The translations under genes and the position numbers were made by a program. Positions 32,621-43,335 of a stretch of 64,000 bases of DNA are shown one piece after another. The notes under the pieces are model-generated. The model saw only the letters and a list, made by a program, of their open reading frames with translations. It had not been told where the DNA came from and did not search any database. Position 1 is the stretch's first letter; each line of letters opens with the position of its first letter. This stretch comes from Pararge aegeria. Lineage: Eukaryota > Arthropoda > Insecta > Lepidoptera > Nymphalidae. The stretch lies in assembly GCF_905163445.1 (NCBI RefSeq), contig NC_053208.1:25323986-25387985 (forward strand), read 5' to 3'.

Positions 32621-33743
32621 TGTCATATTTTTATTTATCTTTTCTTTTTGTGGTTTCTACTTTTGAAAGATAGTACTTATTACCTGAAACTGATATGGCC
32701 TAGTGGCTCTTTGTTTATTTTGCTGAAATGATAAAGTCCAAAATAGAATTCATTTAAGTTTGTTTGTGATAACCAACAAGTCAAGTTGGCCAAACAGAAT
32801 GTGTATTAAGTTTGATAAATTTGAATTATCAAGTTTTATTTAACTAGTCTGGTTAGACAAATGGAATTTGTGTTAACTTTTATTTTATTAGTCTGTCCAG
32901 GCTAAAATAAATTAACTGGTCAGGTTAGCCGAACGGAATGTGTAATAGATTTTTCTTCTAATTCTTATTTATTACATACAAGATTTCAAGTTTATATTGA
33001 GCAACTAGTCAGGTTAGCCAAGCTGTTGACTTTTATTTAGGAACTATTCTATGTACTTTGAGATCTAAGTACTTGTCAGGAAAGCCGAGATAGGAGAGAT
33101 TGTGTAAATTATTCAGAACATATAAAAGAATACACATAAAACAAAACAAAACAAAAAAAAAAATTTTTGTTGGTAGAATAGAATAGAATATGATTATGTG
33201 TCAGAACAATACATATAGGGAAAATTACTACTGAATAGCTAAATGAAATAGTTTAGTTTCTATGTTGGGTTGTGTGAAGAAAAGAATTAGGAGTCAGCTT
33301 AAATGTTGTGGGTTAGGTTAGGTCAGTGATCTTTCAGTATGATGTTGAGAGAAGTTTTTAAAAATGATATAAATGAAATACAATTATAAACTAAATTAAT
33401 GTTGCTGCTGCAAAGGAAAATATATTAGTTGCATTATAAATAATTAGATTATACTTAGGTTAACAGTTGTTTAAATTATAAAAATTTTATGTGAAATTTT
33501 AAGAGTCCTTGCATGATAAATGATTCTGTTAAACAGGTGGTTTAATTGATGTTTAGATTGAAATAAAACATTGAATAATAGAAATAACAATTGAACAAAC
33601 ATTGAATATACCTTGGCTTTTATGATGAGATGATAAAAAAAAAAAGATGTAAACTAATAGAAATAATTCCATCTTAGCGTTTTTATATTAATTTATTTAT
33701 ATTTATCTTATATATTACTTGACTTGGACAGTGGAAAAAATAT

Positions 33744-34050
33744 GAATATCACCGGTGGGTGATGATGTTATTGATATCACTTGAGAGTGATGATGATGTG
33801 GATATCACCAGTGGGTGATGATGTTATTGATATCACTTGAGAGTGATGATGTTGTTGATATCACCAGTGGGTGATGATGTTATTGATATCACTTGAGAGT
33901 GATAATGTTGTTGATATCACCAGTGGGTGTTGATGTTATTGATATCACTTGAGAGTGATGATGTTGTTGATATCACCAGTGGGTGATGATGTTATTGATA
34001 TCACTTGAGAGTGATGATGTTGTTGATATCACCAGTAGGTGTTGGTGTTT
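33744..34050 (+). repeat. Minisatellite of 28-bp hairpin units (56-bp higher order)
   Basis: Eleven 28-bp half-units alternate between two types. Type 1 contains ATCACC-AGTG-GGTGAT and type 2 ATCACT-TGAG-AGTGAT; both form a 6-bp stem with a tetraloop. The stem base change C to T is matched by G to A on the other side. Nine of eleven stems are perfect; units 7 and 11 are damaged. Spacer is gatgttattg or gatgttgttg. Confidence 0.9.
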
Positions 34051-34650
34051 TGGTATATATTGGTTTGACTATTAAACTGTACCGATTGCATCTGTGACTA
34101 AATGAGACTAACAATGTTAATGACAGAATTGATGGGAAATAAAATTACCTGTGTGGATATTTTGATAAAGTTGGACTGGAGGCAAAAGGATAAATTGTTT
34201 GAGATTTATATTGAGATGGAAATATTTGGATTGTGATTGTACATGTTAAAATGTACAAGATAAATGAAAATGAGTATTTTTGATTTACATTGTTGAAAAT
34301 TAATCATTTTACTTTATTAGAAGTATTATATTGTTGTAATATGTTAAATGGTGTGGAATTTTAATGAAAATTTTTTTTGGTCTCTTTCACTTTAATTATA
34401 AAATGTTTTGATTATGCCTATCTTTTGATATAATATTGTTTACAGTTTATTGATAAAAGTGTATACAGAATGTAACTGATTTGATGATATTTGTGCTTAT
34501 ATACCATTTAAACTAACGTTATAGAGGTGTACATAAGATTATGTACTTGTTAGGATATTCTATGTACCTAAGGACTTATGATACAAAACATATACCTAAA
34601 AAAGAATAACCCTATGTACTTCGAGAACGAAGTACTTGTCAGAATGGCCG

Positions 34651-35463
34651 TGTTAGGAAATAGGGAATTATAGCACTTTATCTATGATAAACCCGATGAT
34701 TATATTAAATATATCAACAAATCATAGTTTGTATACTCATTGATAGTGTATTGAAAATAGAATAATGGCCTTTAGTAGACTGTCAAAGAAAAATATAGGA
34801 TCTATGGCGGGAGACGCGAGTTTGACAAGATCGATTGGCGGGAAAGAAAAGTTAGCACGGATTTTAATTAATTAATTGAGAAAAGGAGATTAAGTAAAGT
34901 ATTGTGGATAGAACGTTACAAATTGGGAATAGATAATTTATAATGGAAACGATATACTTAAGGAAATATTGTTGTGACGAAACAGGAGTCGTATGTATTG
35001 GTGATGGAGTTGAGATAAGTTGTTGGTACTATGTTGGTACCTGATGTTGCATCAGATAAGTATATATCATCTTTTGATTTATTTAGGTATCATATATGGA
35101 GCCCTAGCATAACTTTATACCGACAGTTTATGTAGCAGAGGTTGCTCTATACAAACAACTTGTTCCAAAAGTCCTGATGTTATAAGTGATAATAGTAGTT
35201 ATGTTCGACATGTCTTATATGTCTTGTATCAAAGGGCCTAGCGTTATTACATATTGTCATATGTAATTGTGTTTATAAGTTGTTTTAATTGATTGAATAA
35301 AAGAGCAACGGTAGAGTTTCTTGTCAGTGGTCTTCTCTGCCGAAGACAGCATTCCGAACTGGTAGTAGAGTCATTTGAAGGTAACAAGTAATATGACTAG
35401 TCAGTCTAGTTGTTTTATTTCACTCCTTGGGAAGTCAGGTTTATAGAGTACAGACCCACAACA
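34651..35463 (+). mobile_element. LTR-like repeat, copy C
   Basis: 813 bp, TGTTAGGAAATAGGG to CACAACA, close to copy B apart from small deletions near 35258 and 35385-35400. Confidence 0.75.
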
Positions 35464-35590
35464 CTGCTCTAAAGCAGGTTGGTGGGCTTTAATGATGTCT
35501 TTTGTAAAATGAATACTTTAATATGAGAAACTAGGTATTTAGCTTCAATAATACTGTTAATTAATGAAAGATCTAAGTGCCATCCTGAAC
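35464..35590 (+). other. Segment following LTR copy C, truncated
   Basis: CTGCTCTAAAGCAGG leader, collinear with that after copy B up to ccatcctgaacat, then abruptly different. This suggests the array once continued. Confidence 0.6.
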
Positions 35591-35694
35591 ATAACGTGCT
35601 GTTATATAACGTGCTGTTATCTGTGAAGAGTTATGTCCTTTATCTCGGACAATATTTAACAGATCTTCATTAAAATTAGACAATACATGCTTAA

Positions 35695-35795
35695 TGGTAT
35701 ACATAGCGGGCACATGACGGTACCCTAAGTTCATATTATTAGTATCTACGACAAACACTGAAACGACCTGTTTTTAAATTACTGGTTTCTTAGTG
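35695..35795 (+). repeat. Dispersed repeat X, 3' part only
   Basis: gggcacatgacggtacccta then ttcatattattagtatctac and actgaaacgacctg, as at the end of copies at 42.7 and 51.0 kb. The ggtcgttgacc hairpin is missing. Confidence 0.6.
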
Positions 35796-35895
35796 ACGGA
35801 TTCTCAGGCATGCCGGTTTCCTCACGATATTTTCCCTCACCGTCGAAACAAGTGATATTTTAACTGTTTAAAACGTACATAACTTTTGCTTCCTC
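35796..35895 (-). mobile_element. SINE fragment
   Basis: Body block of the tRNA-derived SINE in minus orientation (ctcaggcatgccggtttcct on the plus strand). Both ends missing. Confidence 0.55.
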
Positions 35896-36028
35896 TGTTT
35901 GCAATCGACGCATCATCCTAATATTGAAGACCAGCGAGCCTTTATGTAAAAAACAACTTATATTCTGTTCAAAATATTAATTGTAATAATTCATGAGAAG
36001 ACAACTGACAGACAGACTGATAGAAAGA

Positions 36029-36073
36029 GTGAAGGGAAAAAAATGGACCGTAAGTCAATTTTTTTCCCTTCAC
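36029..36073. repeat. Perfect 16-bp inverted repeat
   Basis: GTGAAGGGAAAAAAAT (36029-36044) and its exact complement (36058-36073), 13-nt loop. Confidence 0.85.
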
Positions 36074-36124
36074 CGTTTGGGCACGGGGCCAAAAAAAGAC
36101 ACAGTGTCTGCAATCATATTTTTT

Positions 36125-36290
36125 ATAATGGTAAACGCAGCGTAGGTCGACCGCAAATGAGGTGGAAAGACGACATCAAACGAGTGGCTGGGAGCACCAT
36201 GGATTTTGGAGCTCTCTACTAGAGACCGATGTCCAGCAGTGGACGGTTTGCAATCTGTTGAGGTGATGGTGATGATGAATTAAAACCTTA
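36125..36290 (+). pseudogene. RTE-clade LINE C-terminal fragment
   Basis: Encodes GKRSVGRPQMRWKDDIKRVA, the conserved end of RTE ORF2, then a stop-containing stretch. The DNA tail is gatggtgatgatgaa. An internal deletion removes the usual WMRAAQDR block. Confidence 0.75.
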
Positions 36291-36499
36291 GAAATAGTAT
36301 AAAACTTGACCTATAAGATGACTTTAAAGATTTGCCCCATTGTAATAGGTAAGAATAGTTTTAATTTACAATAACAATCTTCTATCAAGTCAATAGTGCC
36401 TGCGAGTTCATCGTGGAATTCAGTTACAATTATTAATTGTAGAAATTAAAACAAATCCGAAATGAAATATAATTTAACACAAAGGTAAATATATCCTAT

Positions 36500-36557
36500 A
36501 TGCTATATCCCTATCCCTACTTCCCTACTTCCCTATCCCTACTAATCCCTATCCCTA
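36500..36557 (+). repeat. (CCCTAT)n microsatellite at a Helitron 5' end
   Basis: CCCTAT and CCCTACTT units directly before the Helitron at 36558. Confidence 0.8.
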
Positions 36558-37025
36558 TCCCTACTAATATTATAAATGTGAAAGTAAGTTTATTTGTTAC
36601 GCTTTCACGCAAAAACTACTAAACCGATCATCATGAAACTTTATACACGTATTCCTGAAGGTATAAGAGTTAAATATATAGAATGCTTTTTGTCCTGAAA
36701 TTAAGCTCAGTTCTTTTGGGAGAGCGGACGAACGTGTTTGACGATTTTACACCATAACGCCGACAAATGATAACCGATTTAAATAATTACTTTTGTACCT
36801 TTGAGGTTATAATGTCTGTTTAATTTAGTCCAAATTTCGTGTAGATCTGACGAATGTGATTGGAGATAGAGGACACAACTCCTCAGTGGACGGCAGCCAA
36901 CCCGTCATTTAAGGCTAAGCTATCCTAAATACATAAAGTGCGTAGAATTACACCTAAATGGAATGCTATATGTCTTCCGAAAAACTAAAACACAAACGCA
37001 GATGAAGTCGCGGGGAAACAACTAG
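36558..37025 (+). mobile_element. Complete non-autonomous Helitron (TACTAATATTATAAATG type)
   Basis: 468 bp from TCCCTACTAATATTATAAAT to CTAG (37022-37025), flanked by A and T. The 3' hairpin region CGCAGATGAAGTCGCGG is retained. Best-defined copy of this family in the window. Confidence 0.85.
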
Positions 37026-37069
37026 TAAGTATATAATTTGTTATCGCTTTAGACATATTATAGGTATTA

Positions 37070-37285
37070 GGAGATGCTGCATCGATTCCCTTCATAGAGC
37101 TAAAAATAGTCTTAGAAGAAGAAAATAGTTTGTACGGGATCATTTCAAGTTAAACAGGGAAGAAAATGCGGGAAACAGGAAGTAAAGAATTAAATAAATC
37201 TAACTCTTTTCTTATATATAGTCCTGGTGACCGCGCAGCTTCGCGGCTCGCTCGTAGACCCGGACACGTGACGTAATCCCAAGTT
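37070..37285 (+). repeat. Dispersed repeat X, copy 5
   Basis: Diverged core (ctcgtagacccggacacgtg) but the block order is as in other copies. Confidence 0.75.
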
Positions 37286-37394
37286 CATATTGTTATTTAT
37301 ATACTTAATGCAACAATTAATGAAACGACCAGTGTTTTTTTTATAATATAAGTCTCTTAGTGGTGCTTCGAAATTCAACCGATTATCTTGACTG

Positions 37395-37860
37395 CTATAC
37401 TTATATTATAAAGATGAAAGTTTTATTTTTTGGTTTGTTTGATTGTACCCAATAGGCTCCAAAAGTTCTGGACTATCACGAAGTAACATGGGGTATAATT
37501 TATTCTCAAAAAAATTGCAATTATTATATATAACACAAAGTAGCAATATTTTGCCTATAAAATTAATTTCGTGCGAAAATTATGGAATATACATGAAAAG
37601 GATGTACTACATGATTGAAGTACTCATTATTACCTACATTCCTCAAGGGAAATACCTAACTATAATAGTGAAGTCGCAATAGCAGCTTTTGTGTTCAAAA
37701 ATTTTATTTAAACGCCGGTGGTAACAACAGTGAGTTGCATTAGTATCGTAGTATAAACTCTAATTTAAATAAACAGTTTTATCATCAAGGGTTTTTTTAT
37801 AGCTGCTAAAAAGTTTTTAATTTATTTCAATAGAACATTTAATTTTGTCTAGTTTTATTA
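37395..37860 (+). mobile_element. Helitron family E, copy 2 (3'-truncated)
   Basis: Begins TATACTTATATTATAAAGAT and follows the 28564-29227 copy through the gaagtcgcaatagcagc and taaactctaatttaaataaa blocks. The 3' hairpin and CTAG were not found. Confidence 0.7.
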
Positions 37861-38084
37861 AAAATATTCAAAATTTCAAATCGATAGATTCAGAAAGTAA
37901 TTACTAATGAAATCGGTTATGGTACTTTTATTTACATTGAAAAACGTAATTACATGTTTCAGAGATTATAAAAATCTTCTTCCCTTAGACGTTTTAATTA
38001 AAAGAGAAACGTAAGCGAACTAAAATTAAATGTAGAATTTTAAACCTTTACATTGATGGAGATATTAAGATAATTTGTAAAGTT

Positions 38085-38245
38085 AAAGTATTGTAACACA
38101 GAAGAAAGTTTGTACCAATAACTTATTAAGAGTTATACGGTCGCGAGTAATAAAATACTTTTAACTCTTTTTTTATATGAATTCCTGGTAATCTCCACCA
38201 GCTTCTGGGCTCAGTCGTTGACCCGGGCATTTGACGTATTGATAT
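38085..38245 (+). repeat. Dispersed repeat X, copy 6
   Basis: Short copy: gaagaaagtttgtacc, gaattcctggtaatct, cagtcgttgacccgggcatt. Confidence 0.7.
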
Positions 38246-38254
38246 TTCCCTTTA

Positions 38255-38298
38255 TATCATCCCTATCCCTATTTCTATCCCTATCCCTATCCCTATTA
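38255..38298 (+). repeat. (CCCTAT)n microsatellite at a Helitron 5' end
   Basis: Several CCCTAT units leading into the Helitron head at 38299. Confidence 0.8.
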
Positions 38299-38587
38299 TC
38301 CCTACTAATATAATAAATTTCAATGTAAGTTTGTTTGTTACGCTTTCACGCAAAAACGACTTAACCGATCCTCATGAAACTTTGTACACATATTTTTGAA
38401 AGTTTTAGAAACTTTGTGTAGATTTGATGAATGTGGTTGGAGATAGAGGACAGAACTCCTCAGCGGATAGCAGCAAACCCCTCATTTAAGGCTTAGCGAT
38501 TCTAAATACTTTAATTTGTTTTTAGAACTACAACTACATTGAATGCCACAATAAAAAACAAAATTAACCGCAAACGTCGCGGGCTGA
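38299..38587 (+). mobile_element. Helitron with internal deletion
   Basis: The TCCCTACTAATATAATAAAT head, the ctttcacgcaaaaacgactt block, a jump over about 150 bp present in the 36558 copy, then gcttagcgattctaaatac and a damaged 3' end (gcgggctgagc). Confidence 0.7.
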
Positions 38588-39016
38588 GCTTTTCAATGGT
38601 AGCAGCCGATTCAAAGGTTTAGCTGTTTCAATGTTTTAATGGTATCACCATTTTTAACACTCTGAATATAATTTTTCAGAAATAGAATTAAAGAGTTATT
38701 ATTCAGGCTATAATTATTCATTTCTAAAAATTATGCGGATTTTTTTAAGGAATTTGTCTTAGTAATAATGTTTATAATTATCAATGAGGGCAACTTAGCA
38801 TACGCAGACTAATTGGTTGTAATACCTTTTTTAAACAGTTAATTGTTATAACAATCACTTCCATGATCTTTTGCTTACAAGATATCCTGTATTTTTTTAT
38901 ATTATTGTTCACCCAGAGGACGAAATTCAAGTGGTTATATTGAAAACTTTCCATATTTAACATTTCTGGTTTGTTATACGTACTTATCCCTGTCTTATTA
39001 GCCTATTTATTTAAAA

Positions 39017-39246
39017 CTAGCTGTTGCCAGCGACTTCGTCTGCTTATGTTTTTGTTTTTAGAAAGACATGTGCCTCATAAATGTGGCAGCACTTTATGTA
39101 TTTAGGATAGCTAAGCATCCGACTAAGATATTACTTCTTACACCTTCATGAATACGTGTACAAAGTTTCGTGATGATCGGTTTAGTAGTTTTTGCATGAA
39201 AGCGTAACAAACAAACTTACATTCACATTTATAATATTAGTAGGGA
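39017..39246 (-). mobile_element. Short Helitron (TACTAATATTATAAATG type)
   Basis: 230 bp; minus strand TCCCTACTAATATTATAAAT at 39246 to CTAG at 39017, with an AGACGAAGTCGC subterminal segment. Internally deleted relative to 36558-37025. Confidence 0.8.
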
Positions 39247-39658
39247 TTATTAACCCAAATGCGAATTTAGGTATCTCTAACTTACAACCCCTGTTTAACC
39301 CCTTTAAATAAAATATTTTCCTAACGTTACCTTCTCCTCCATTCTTTTCATCCCATATTTGACCAGCCTTAAGGGAAGATTTTCTAAAATAATTTATATA
39401 CTCGTAGATTTTACAGCTGATAACCTGTTATAGGTTATCAGCTGTAAATAACAAAAATCAACAGATGTTTACTTTAAATCAGGACTTTCATGCAAACTTT
39501 CATCTCCTATTTCACGTCCTTCAAGATTATTTTTTGAGACAAAAGCGATTCTTGCCAAGTTTCATTATTCAGCCGTTTACTCGTGAAAAGGTTACAAAAA
39601 AACAGACAGACAGACAGAATTGCTTTCGCATTTATATTTATAATATTTTTAGTATGGA
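39247..39658 (-). mobile_element. Helitron-like copy adjoining the previous one
   Basis: Minus strand head TCCATACTAAAAATATTATA at 39658, followed by a GTCTGTCTGTCTGTTT tract. The 3' end was not identified; the left limit is the neighbouring Helitron. Confidence 0.45.
39410..39448. repeat. Perfect 16-bp inverted repeat
   Basis: TTTACAGCTGATAACC (39410-39425), 7-nt loop TGTTATA, exact complement (39433-39448). Confidence 0.88.
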
Positions 39659-39712
39659 TAATGGAATTCAAACTTTTCCCTCAGCGTTTTTCTTCTCCAT
39701 ATAAATTATAAC

Positions 39713-39945
39713 TATACGAAATATCACGCTAATCCGTGCGCGTAATAAAAAAGGGGAACTATTTACCTATATAGATAAACACATGTACTGAATGATTCAC
39801 CAATGCCCGGAACCAACCGCTAGAACCGCTAGAGTAAAGGGTTCGTTTAGGAACTAGATTTCTATAATCGGAGTATTTTAAAAATCTAAGCTTTCGGGGA
39901 CGATATAATTCTACTGAGATCTATTCAAATTTTTATCAGTTTTAT
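39713..39945 (+). repeat. Dispersed repeat F
   Basis: Shared in inverted orientation with 47430-47640: tcacgctaatccgtgcgcg, ctatatagataaacacatgt, and aaaatctaagctttcgggga. The last block also occurs at 29382-29446. Class unknown. Confidence 0.65.
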
Positions 39946-40009
39946 TTGTATGATAATCTCATCTCTTTAAGATAACTTTAAATATGTATATGAACTCTTA
40001 ACTGTTTTC

Positions 40010-40262
40010 AGCAACAGCACGCTATTTTTAGCTCTTTAAGGAGGGTCGTTGGCTCTTAAAAGAGCTAAAAATATCGTGTTAAAAGCGGAAGAAAGTTTTT
40101 ATCTACGGTAACAAAAGTTGTACGGCCATAAAAACGAGGGAAACAGGTGTTGAGAAATTAAATACTTCTTTGATACATGAAGTCCTGGTGATCTCGAAGC
40201 CTCGAAGCTCGGACGTTGACCCGGGCAGTTGTAGCGACTTATTATTATTAGTATCTAGCAAC
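40010..40262 (+). repeat. Dispersed repeat X, copy 7
   Basis: Full block order, ending cggacgttgacccgggcagt and tattattagtatctag (CTAG at 40254-40257). Confidence 0.8.
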
Positions 40263-40344
40263 AATGGCTAAATCTCAATTTTTAGTGTAATGTGCGTGTG
40301 GGCATGTTGTTCGTAAGAAAGGCGTTAAAAGCAGATTCCTCAGC

Positions 40345-41300
40345 ATGCAACGTGGCTTTGCTATAAGAGCTCTCAGTAGCTTTCGAACCGTGTCCACCTC
40401 CGTGTTTTATGCCTCAAGGTGCGAGAGGTGTGCCTCATCGAGAACACTGGATTGACTGGCCTGACAGAGTATCTCCCAGATGACATAAGCCTTGAAAGAC
40501 CTACCCCTCCCCGCCTTATGCTTCACCCTGCGAAACGTCTTACGTTCCCGGCGCAGTTCCTGGTGAGCCAAGATGAGGTGGAGTGGTACCATTCCGAGCT
40601 GCCAACGCATGCAAACCATATATTCAGGGATTGCAGTAAGCAAGAAGACGGCACAGTCGGGGCAGCCTTCGTCAGCTACTGCCGGGGACGCATAGTCGCC
40701 AACAGGAAGTACAAGCTGCACAATTGCTGTTCGGTTTTCCAGGCCGAGCTGTTTGCCTTGCTGCGCGCTTGCTCATGGGCTGCCACACTCTGCGACACCC
40801 ATACTTATATCTCCAGAGACAGAGACACAGACTTCCGCTCCGCCATAAAAGCCATCCAGGATCGCAGCAATACACACCCTCTGGTCGCGGACATCCATCG
40901 AACAGTGCATGCGAGCTCTGGAACCGTACAATTTGCTTGGGTCCGGAGTCACGTGGGCATAGAAGGGAACGAGGCGGCCGATGCCGAAGCCAAAAACGAG
41001 TTCACGCTCACGCAGGCTCTCACTGGACACGCATACAACAAACACTACCTACACCGCTTCCACATAACCACTGACGATAAGTGCCCTTGTCACAACTTCA
41101 CCAGCCAAACCCTTGACCATCTATTTCGGGAATGTCCCCGCTTCGGAAGACTCCGCCTGGACCAAGAGTTCCTTTGCGGGCACCTTGGGGTGACCCCCTA
41201 TGAGCTGCGCTCTCTGATGCGAAAAAGATCTGCCTTGCAATCTTACACCGACATGGTAAACTCCATCCTGAGCGACCTCAAGCGATTCAACACTACTTAG
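40345..41300 (+). pseudogene. RNase H and zinc-finger end of an R1-clade LINE ORF2
   Basis: The 5' part reads MQRGFAIRALSSFRTVSTSV, the block that follows the RT in R1-type elements. A frameshift near 40405 leads into a 293-codon open frame (first codon GTG at 40419). Residues 69-195 form an RNase H domain with its four acidic residues in place: Asp71 (RDCSKQ), Glu110 (QAELFAL), Asp138 (TDFRSAI) and Asp188 (GNEAADAEAK). A C-terminal CCHC-type zinc finger follows (Cys222, Cys224, His234, Cys239). The stretch between RNase H and TGHA (about residue 202) is much shorter than usual, so there is an internal deletion. RT and endonuclease are absent. The GC content is clearly higher than in the flanks. 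Confidence 0.85.
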
Positions 41301-41522
41301 TAGATTATAAATTTTTAGTAATAATTATTACAAGTGTGTAATTTTATAGTTTTAGTTTATCTATGTGTATAGGAAGATCAGCCTGGCCGATGTATCAAAT
41401 CGCAGAAGCAGGGCTGTACTTTTCTTTTTCAAAAATTGTGTCTTACGAAACTGTTAATTATAAGCATATAAAATAAGATAATGTAAGAAAACTAAATGTA
41501 TAAAAAAATAAAATAAAAAAAA
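41301..41522 (+). mobile_element. 3' UTR and poly(A) tail of the R1-clade LINE
   Basis: Non-coding sequence after the stop, ending in an A-rich tail (AAAAAAATAAAATAAAAAAAA-like) at about 41502-41522. Confidence 0.7.
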
Positions 41523-41539
41523 GTGGTCCAAATTCAATG

Positions 41540-41700
41540 AAATCTACACAAATATATACAAGGTTCTATCATATCATAGAAAAAATACTGTCATGTGCGA
41601 GTTATACACACTAATGGTTTCGTATCAAGATATGATATGAAACACTGTAAAGTAATAATATTATTGTACACCAAAAACTTGCACGCTTTACTTTTTTGTT
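41540..41700 (+). repeat. Dispersed repeat H
   Basis: gtcatgtgcgagttatacac, taatggtttcgtatcaagat and gaaacactgtaaagtaat; an inverted relative lies at 46195-46345. Confidence 0.6.
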
Positions 41701-41984
41701 GTTAGTATTTTTTGATGTAGAGGAAATTAAACACTCAAATTTTCGAGTCTCTACGAGTAAGTGACTAATAAACTATATACCTTTTTAAAATTTAACATTT
41801 TTTTTTGACCAAATCCCAGTAGCCTGCTAACATAAATAAAAAAATAAATAAACATATTAAAGTTTAAAAAAATTATCTATCTTACTTACTCTTGTATGTG
41901 TCAAGTTTCAAAGTCGAGTAAGTAAAAGTTCAATTTAACTTGTCATATTTATTTGTTTTTGATAAGTGGTAATTACCTTTTGTA

Positions 41985-42105
41985 AATTTATTTATCGCCA
42001 TCAACTCACTCCTATGTCATATTTTACATGTAATGTACGCATCAATAGTGCCATCTATGTGCCTATTTGAATAAAGAAATATTTGACTTTGACTTTGACT
42101 TTAGT
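41985..42105 (+). mobile_element. LINE 3' end with TTTGACT tail
   Basis: tgcctatttgaataaagaaa then three TTTGACT units (42083-42103). Same family as 15923-16110. Confidence 0.65.
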
Positions 42106-42179
42106 TATTATTAAGTTGTAATACCTTTTGGATAAAGTCAAACAATGATAAAAATCACTTTTATGATCTTTTACTTCCG

Positions 42180-42300
42180 ACAATGTCCAAATACGACTCT
42201 TCTACCAATGGAATGAATTTTTGACCCTTACATTCAAAATAAAGTTCTCTCCAAACTTGACTCAAAAAACTGGCTTTATTATTTAAGCAGGCTTGTGACA
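42180..42300. repeat. Dispersed repeat Z
   Basis: aatacgactcttctaccaat through ccaaacttgactcaaaaaac is shared with 53200-53290. At both places it is followed by the ataatgatg...gcggaaatgaaattg block that starts long X copies. Confidence 0.55.
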
Positions 42301-42324
42301 TATTCAAGTCAAATAGTAATAGCA

Positions 42325-42810
42325 TAACATAGTATAATGATGGCAAACTAGCCGCGGAAATGAAATTGTTGTTGAAGTCACTTCAATGAGGTAAAAATAA
42401 TTGAAAAGAAGTCAAAATAACTCGATAAAACTGCAACAAAGTATATATTTTTTATAGTGAGGGTACACTAACACAAACAGAAATCAAAACAAAGTTTGTG
42501 TGACAAAAACAATGTTAATCGGATTTTGAAGAACTTTAAGAATTCCATTCAAAAAGCTAAAAATGGTGTTTGGAAAAGTGGAAGAATGTTTGTACGAGTT
42601 CTTTCAAAGTTGAACAAGGACGAAAACGCGGGAAACAGGTAAGAAGAAATTATATACCTGTAACTCTTTTCTAATATGAAGTCCGGGTATCGCGGACTTC
42701 GCAGCTCGGTCATTGACCCTAAGTTCATATTATAAATATCTATTATTTATTATTAGTATCTACGATAAATACTGAAACGACCTGTTTATGATACTGGTCT
42801 CTCAGTGACG
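42325..42810 (+). repeat. Dispersed repeat X, copy 8 (long form)
   Basis: Begins with the gccgcggaaatgaaattgtt block (also at 50520), runs through cattcaaaaagctaaaaatg, and ends with ggtcattgaccctaagttca and gatactgg. The core hairpin is mutated. Confidence 0.7.
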
Positions 42811-43013
42811 GATTCTATTTTAAGAAATCTTAATCTGCCATTTCAACTTGGGATTCGGTAATTTATTTATTACCGTATTCTACAATGCGAGAACTTTAAA
42901 AAAATAAGCATAAAATGTAATATTTTCATTAAATTCAGGAATACAATGTAGTATTTGTGTTAGTATACTAAAGCTATCTTCATTCCATATTTAATATAAA
43001 TTGGTTCATTCAT

Positions 43014-43335
43014 AGACCGTAAAAAGTATCATCTTCCTCATATCAATCCATTACCGGCCAACTACAAGGTACGTGTCTCCACTCACATTGAGAACGGGTT
43101 AAGGCAAGTTCACGACGCTGGCCCAATGCGGATTAGTGGACACACATTTGAAAACATTATGTAGAACTCTCAGGCATGCAGGTTTCCTCACGATGTTTCC
43201 CTTCACCGTTGAAGCAAGGGATATTTTAATTGCTTAAAACGCTTAGAAAAGTAACAGGTACGTGCTGGGATTCGAACTCGGCAAACCGTAAGTGAAGTCG
43301 AGCTCTTACCCATTGCGCTATAGCCGCTTCCGCTT
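43014..43335 (-). mobile_element. tRNA-derived SINE, most complete copy
   Basis: Minus strand: a tRNA-like head with A box TAGCGCAATGGGTAAGA (43320-43304) and B box AGTTCGAATCC (43278-43268), then body blocks gaggaaacctgcatgcctga and aatccgcattgggccagcg, then a GATGATAC-rich end near 43020. The head would drive polymerase III transcription; mobilisation would need a LINE partner. Fragments occur at 4735, 16150/16753, 17888/18501, 35796 and 51125. Confidence 0.8.

Larger units (their letters stand above)
32051..34650 (+). mobile_element. Non-coding interior between LTR copies B and C
   Basis: About 2.6 kb with no gag, protease, RT or integrase reading. It starts with the shared leader; TCAGAAGTGGGATCC at 32242 resembles the sequence found just inside many insect LTR elements. 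It holds a ~157-bp tandem duplication (32306-32620) and a hairpin minisatellite (33744-34050), then AT-rich DNA up to the TG of copy C. The layout fits a large non-autonomous LTR derivative, but no clear primer-binding site or polypurine tract was seen. Confidence 0.55.

Noticed and set aside
33744..34050. Regularly spaced repeats resembling a CRISPR array
   Set aside because: The repeats are contiguous 28-bp tandem units without unique spacers, in eukaryotic DNA; it is a minisatellite.
40407..41074. Overlapping readings in other frames of the R1-clade remnant
   Set aside because: GC-rich sequence lengthens chance frames; only the 293-codon frame carries RNase H motifs.
43256..43335. tRNA gene on the minus strand
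   Set aside because: A and B boxes are present, but no cloverleaf closes and the sequence continues into the SINE body; it is the SINE head.
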